DNA of 5,722 nt from JAUWCW01 sp030609125 [NCBI: Candidatus Rokuibacteriota bacterium] (lineage in GTDB: Bacteria; JAUVQV01), in the NCBI GenBank assembly GCA_030609125.1, contig JAUWCW010000146.1:1-5722 (forward strand), written 5' to 3'. The notes under the pieces were generated by a model. That model worked only from the letters and a program-made list of their open reading frames with translations, was not told the origin of the DNA and did not search any database. The position numbers and the translations under genes were made by a program. Below are positions 5,315 through 5,722 of this stretch, piece after piece (the stretch's first letter is position 1; the number at the start of each line of letters is the position of its first letter).

Positions 5315-5722
5315 TCAGTCGCTGACCACCATCCCGTCGAGCTTCATTTTCCGCTTCAGTATCTCCCGGGCCCGGCGGGCCGACTCCTTGTCGGGAAAGC
5401 TCCCGACCCTGATGCGGTACCACCTCTTCCCCTTGATGGTGACGGGGGTGGAAACGGCCTTGATGCCCTTCTTCTTCAAGCGTGCAACCAGGTCGCCGGC
5501 CCACGCGCTGTTGGTGGTCGACGAAACCTGGACATGATAGGGTCCGCTGCCCATGAGGACCTGGATCTGAGCGCCGGGGGAAGAGGCGGCGGCGGTCTTG
5601 ACGGGCGGCGGCGGTGGCTCCCGGGACGGAGCGGCAGCCTTCGGCGGCGGCTTGGACAGGGTGGGCGGCGCGGCGGCCTTGTCGCCCGAAAGGGTCTCGA
5701 AGAAGGTGAGCTTCCCGGTGGG
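5315..5722 (-). CDS. SPOR-domain protein, C-terminal part (5' end outside window)
   Basis: The frame is open from the right edge to TGA 5317-5315, giving the last 135 residues. The first visible residues, GKLTFFETLSGDK, match the short block that follows the membrane helix in FtsN/DedD-like SPOR proteins. A low-complexity Pro/Ala/Lys linker follows (about residues 16-50, including a run of five prolines), probably periplasmic. A SPOR domain occupies about 58-135: GPYHVQVSST opens the first strand and WYRIRVGSFPDKESARRARE is the typical second half. SPOR domains bind denuded glycan strands of septal peptidoglycan, so a role at the division site or in envelope remodelling is likely. The signal or membrane segment must lie beyond 5722. 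An ATG at 5554 would give only the bare domain and is not the real start, since coding continues upstream. It is the first gene of the visible unit. Confidence 0.9.
   Translation of the reverse strand, partial: PTGKLTFFETLSGDKAAAPPTLSKPPPKAAAPSREPPPPPVKTAAASSPGAQIQVLMGSGPYHVQVSSTTNSAWAGDLVARLKKKGIKAVSTPVTIKGKRWYRIRVGSFPDKESARRAREILKRKMKLDGMVVSD

Noticed and set aside
5313-5327. Small hairpin GGTCAG-TCG-CTGACC over the SPOR stop codon
   Set aside because: The stem is only six pairs and lies in the 3' end of the gene and the 21-bp gap. There is no T tract, and it is too weak to call regulatory.

Overview
The window is a GC-rich (about 60% or more by eye) stretch of bacterial chromosome in which every supported gene lies on the minus strand, so transcription runs from right (5722) to left (1). 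Gene content and style suggest a deltaproteobacterial-type organism (Desulfuromonadota or Desulfobacterota, e.g. a relative of Geobacter, Desulfuromonas or Syntrophus). The clues are a SPOR protein with a Pro/Ala/Lys linker, a stand-alone short MTHFR with a Cys-containing tail, a type-2 dGTPase and a heptameric intergenic repeat. This placement is an inference from gene style, not from a marker gene.

Layout in transcription order: (1) the C-terminal part of a SPOR-domain, peptidoglycan-binding protein (5722-5315; its N-terminus lies outside the window). (2) A methylenetetrahydrofolate reductase-like protein (5293-4220) with an extra C-terminal module of about 50 residues ending in a CQLGCF motif. 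(3) A dGTP triphosphohydrolase of the HD superfamily (4223-3072), starting inside the MTHFR stop codon. (4) A 278-bp stretch (3071-2794) that I read as the decayed remnant of a nitroreductase-family gene: a middle segment in one frame and the C-terminus in another, with the core missing between them. (5) A RhlB-type DEAD-box RNA helicase with long basic tails at both ends (2797-1076), whose ATG overlaps the TGA of the remnant. (6) A Cdc48/FtsH-type AAA+ domain protein (1014-136) in which nearly every catalytic residue is replaced, a probable pseudo-ATPase. (7) A strong hairpin overlapping its stop codon, then 14 tandem copies of a 7-bp repeat reaching the left edge.

The tight spacing (21-bp gap, GTGA overlap, ATGA overlap, 61-bp gap) suggests one transcription unit of housekeeping functions: envelope and cell division, one-carbon metabolism, dNTP balance and RNA unwinding. 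No pathway obviously joins them all. The least ordinary items are the catalytically dead but intact AAA+ protein, the nitroreductase remnant embedded in an otherwise tight operon, the Cys tail on the MTHFR, and the heptad array.
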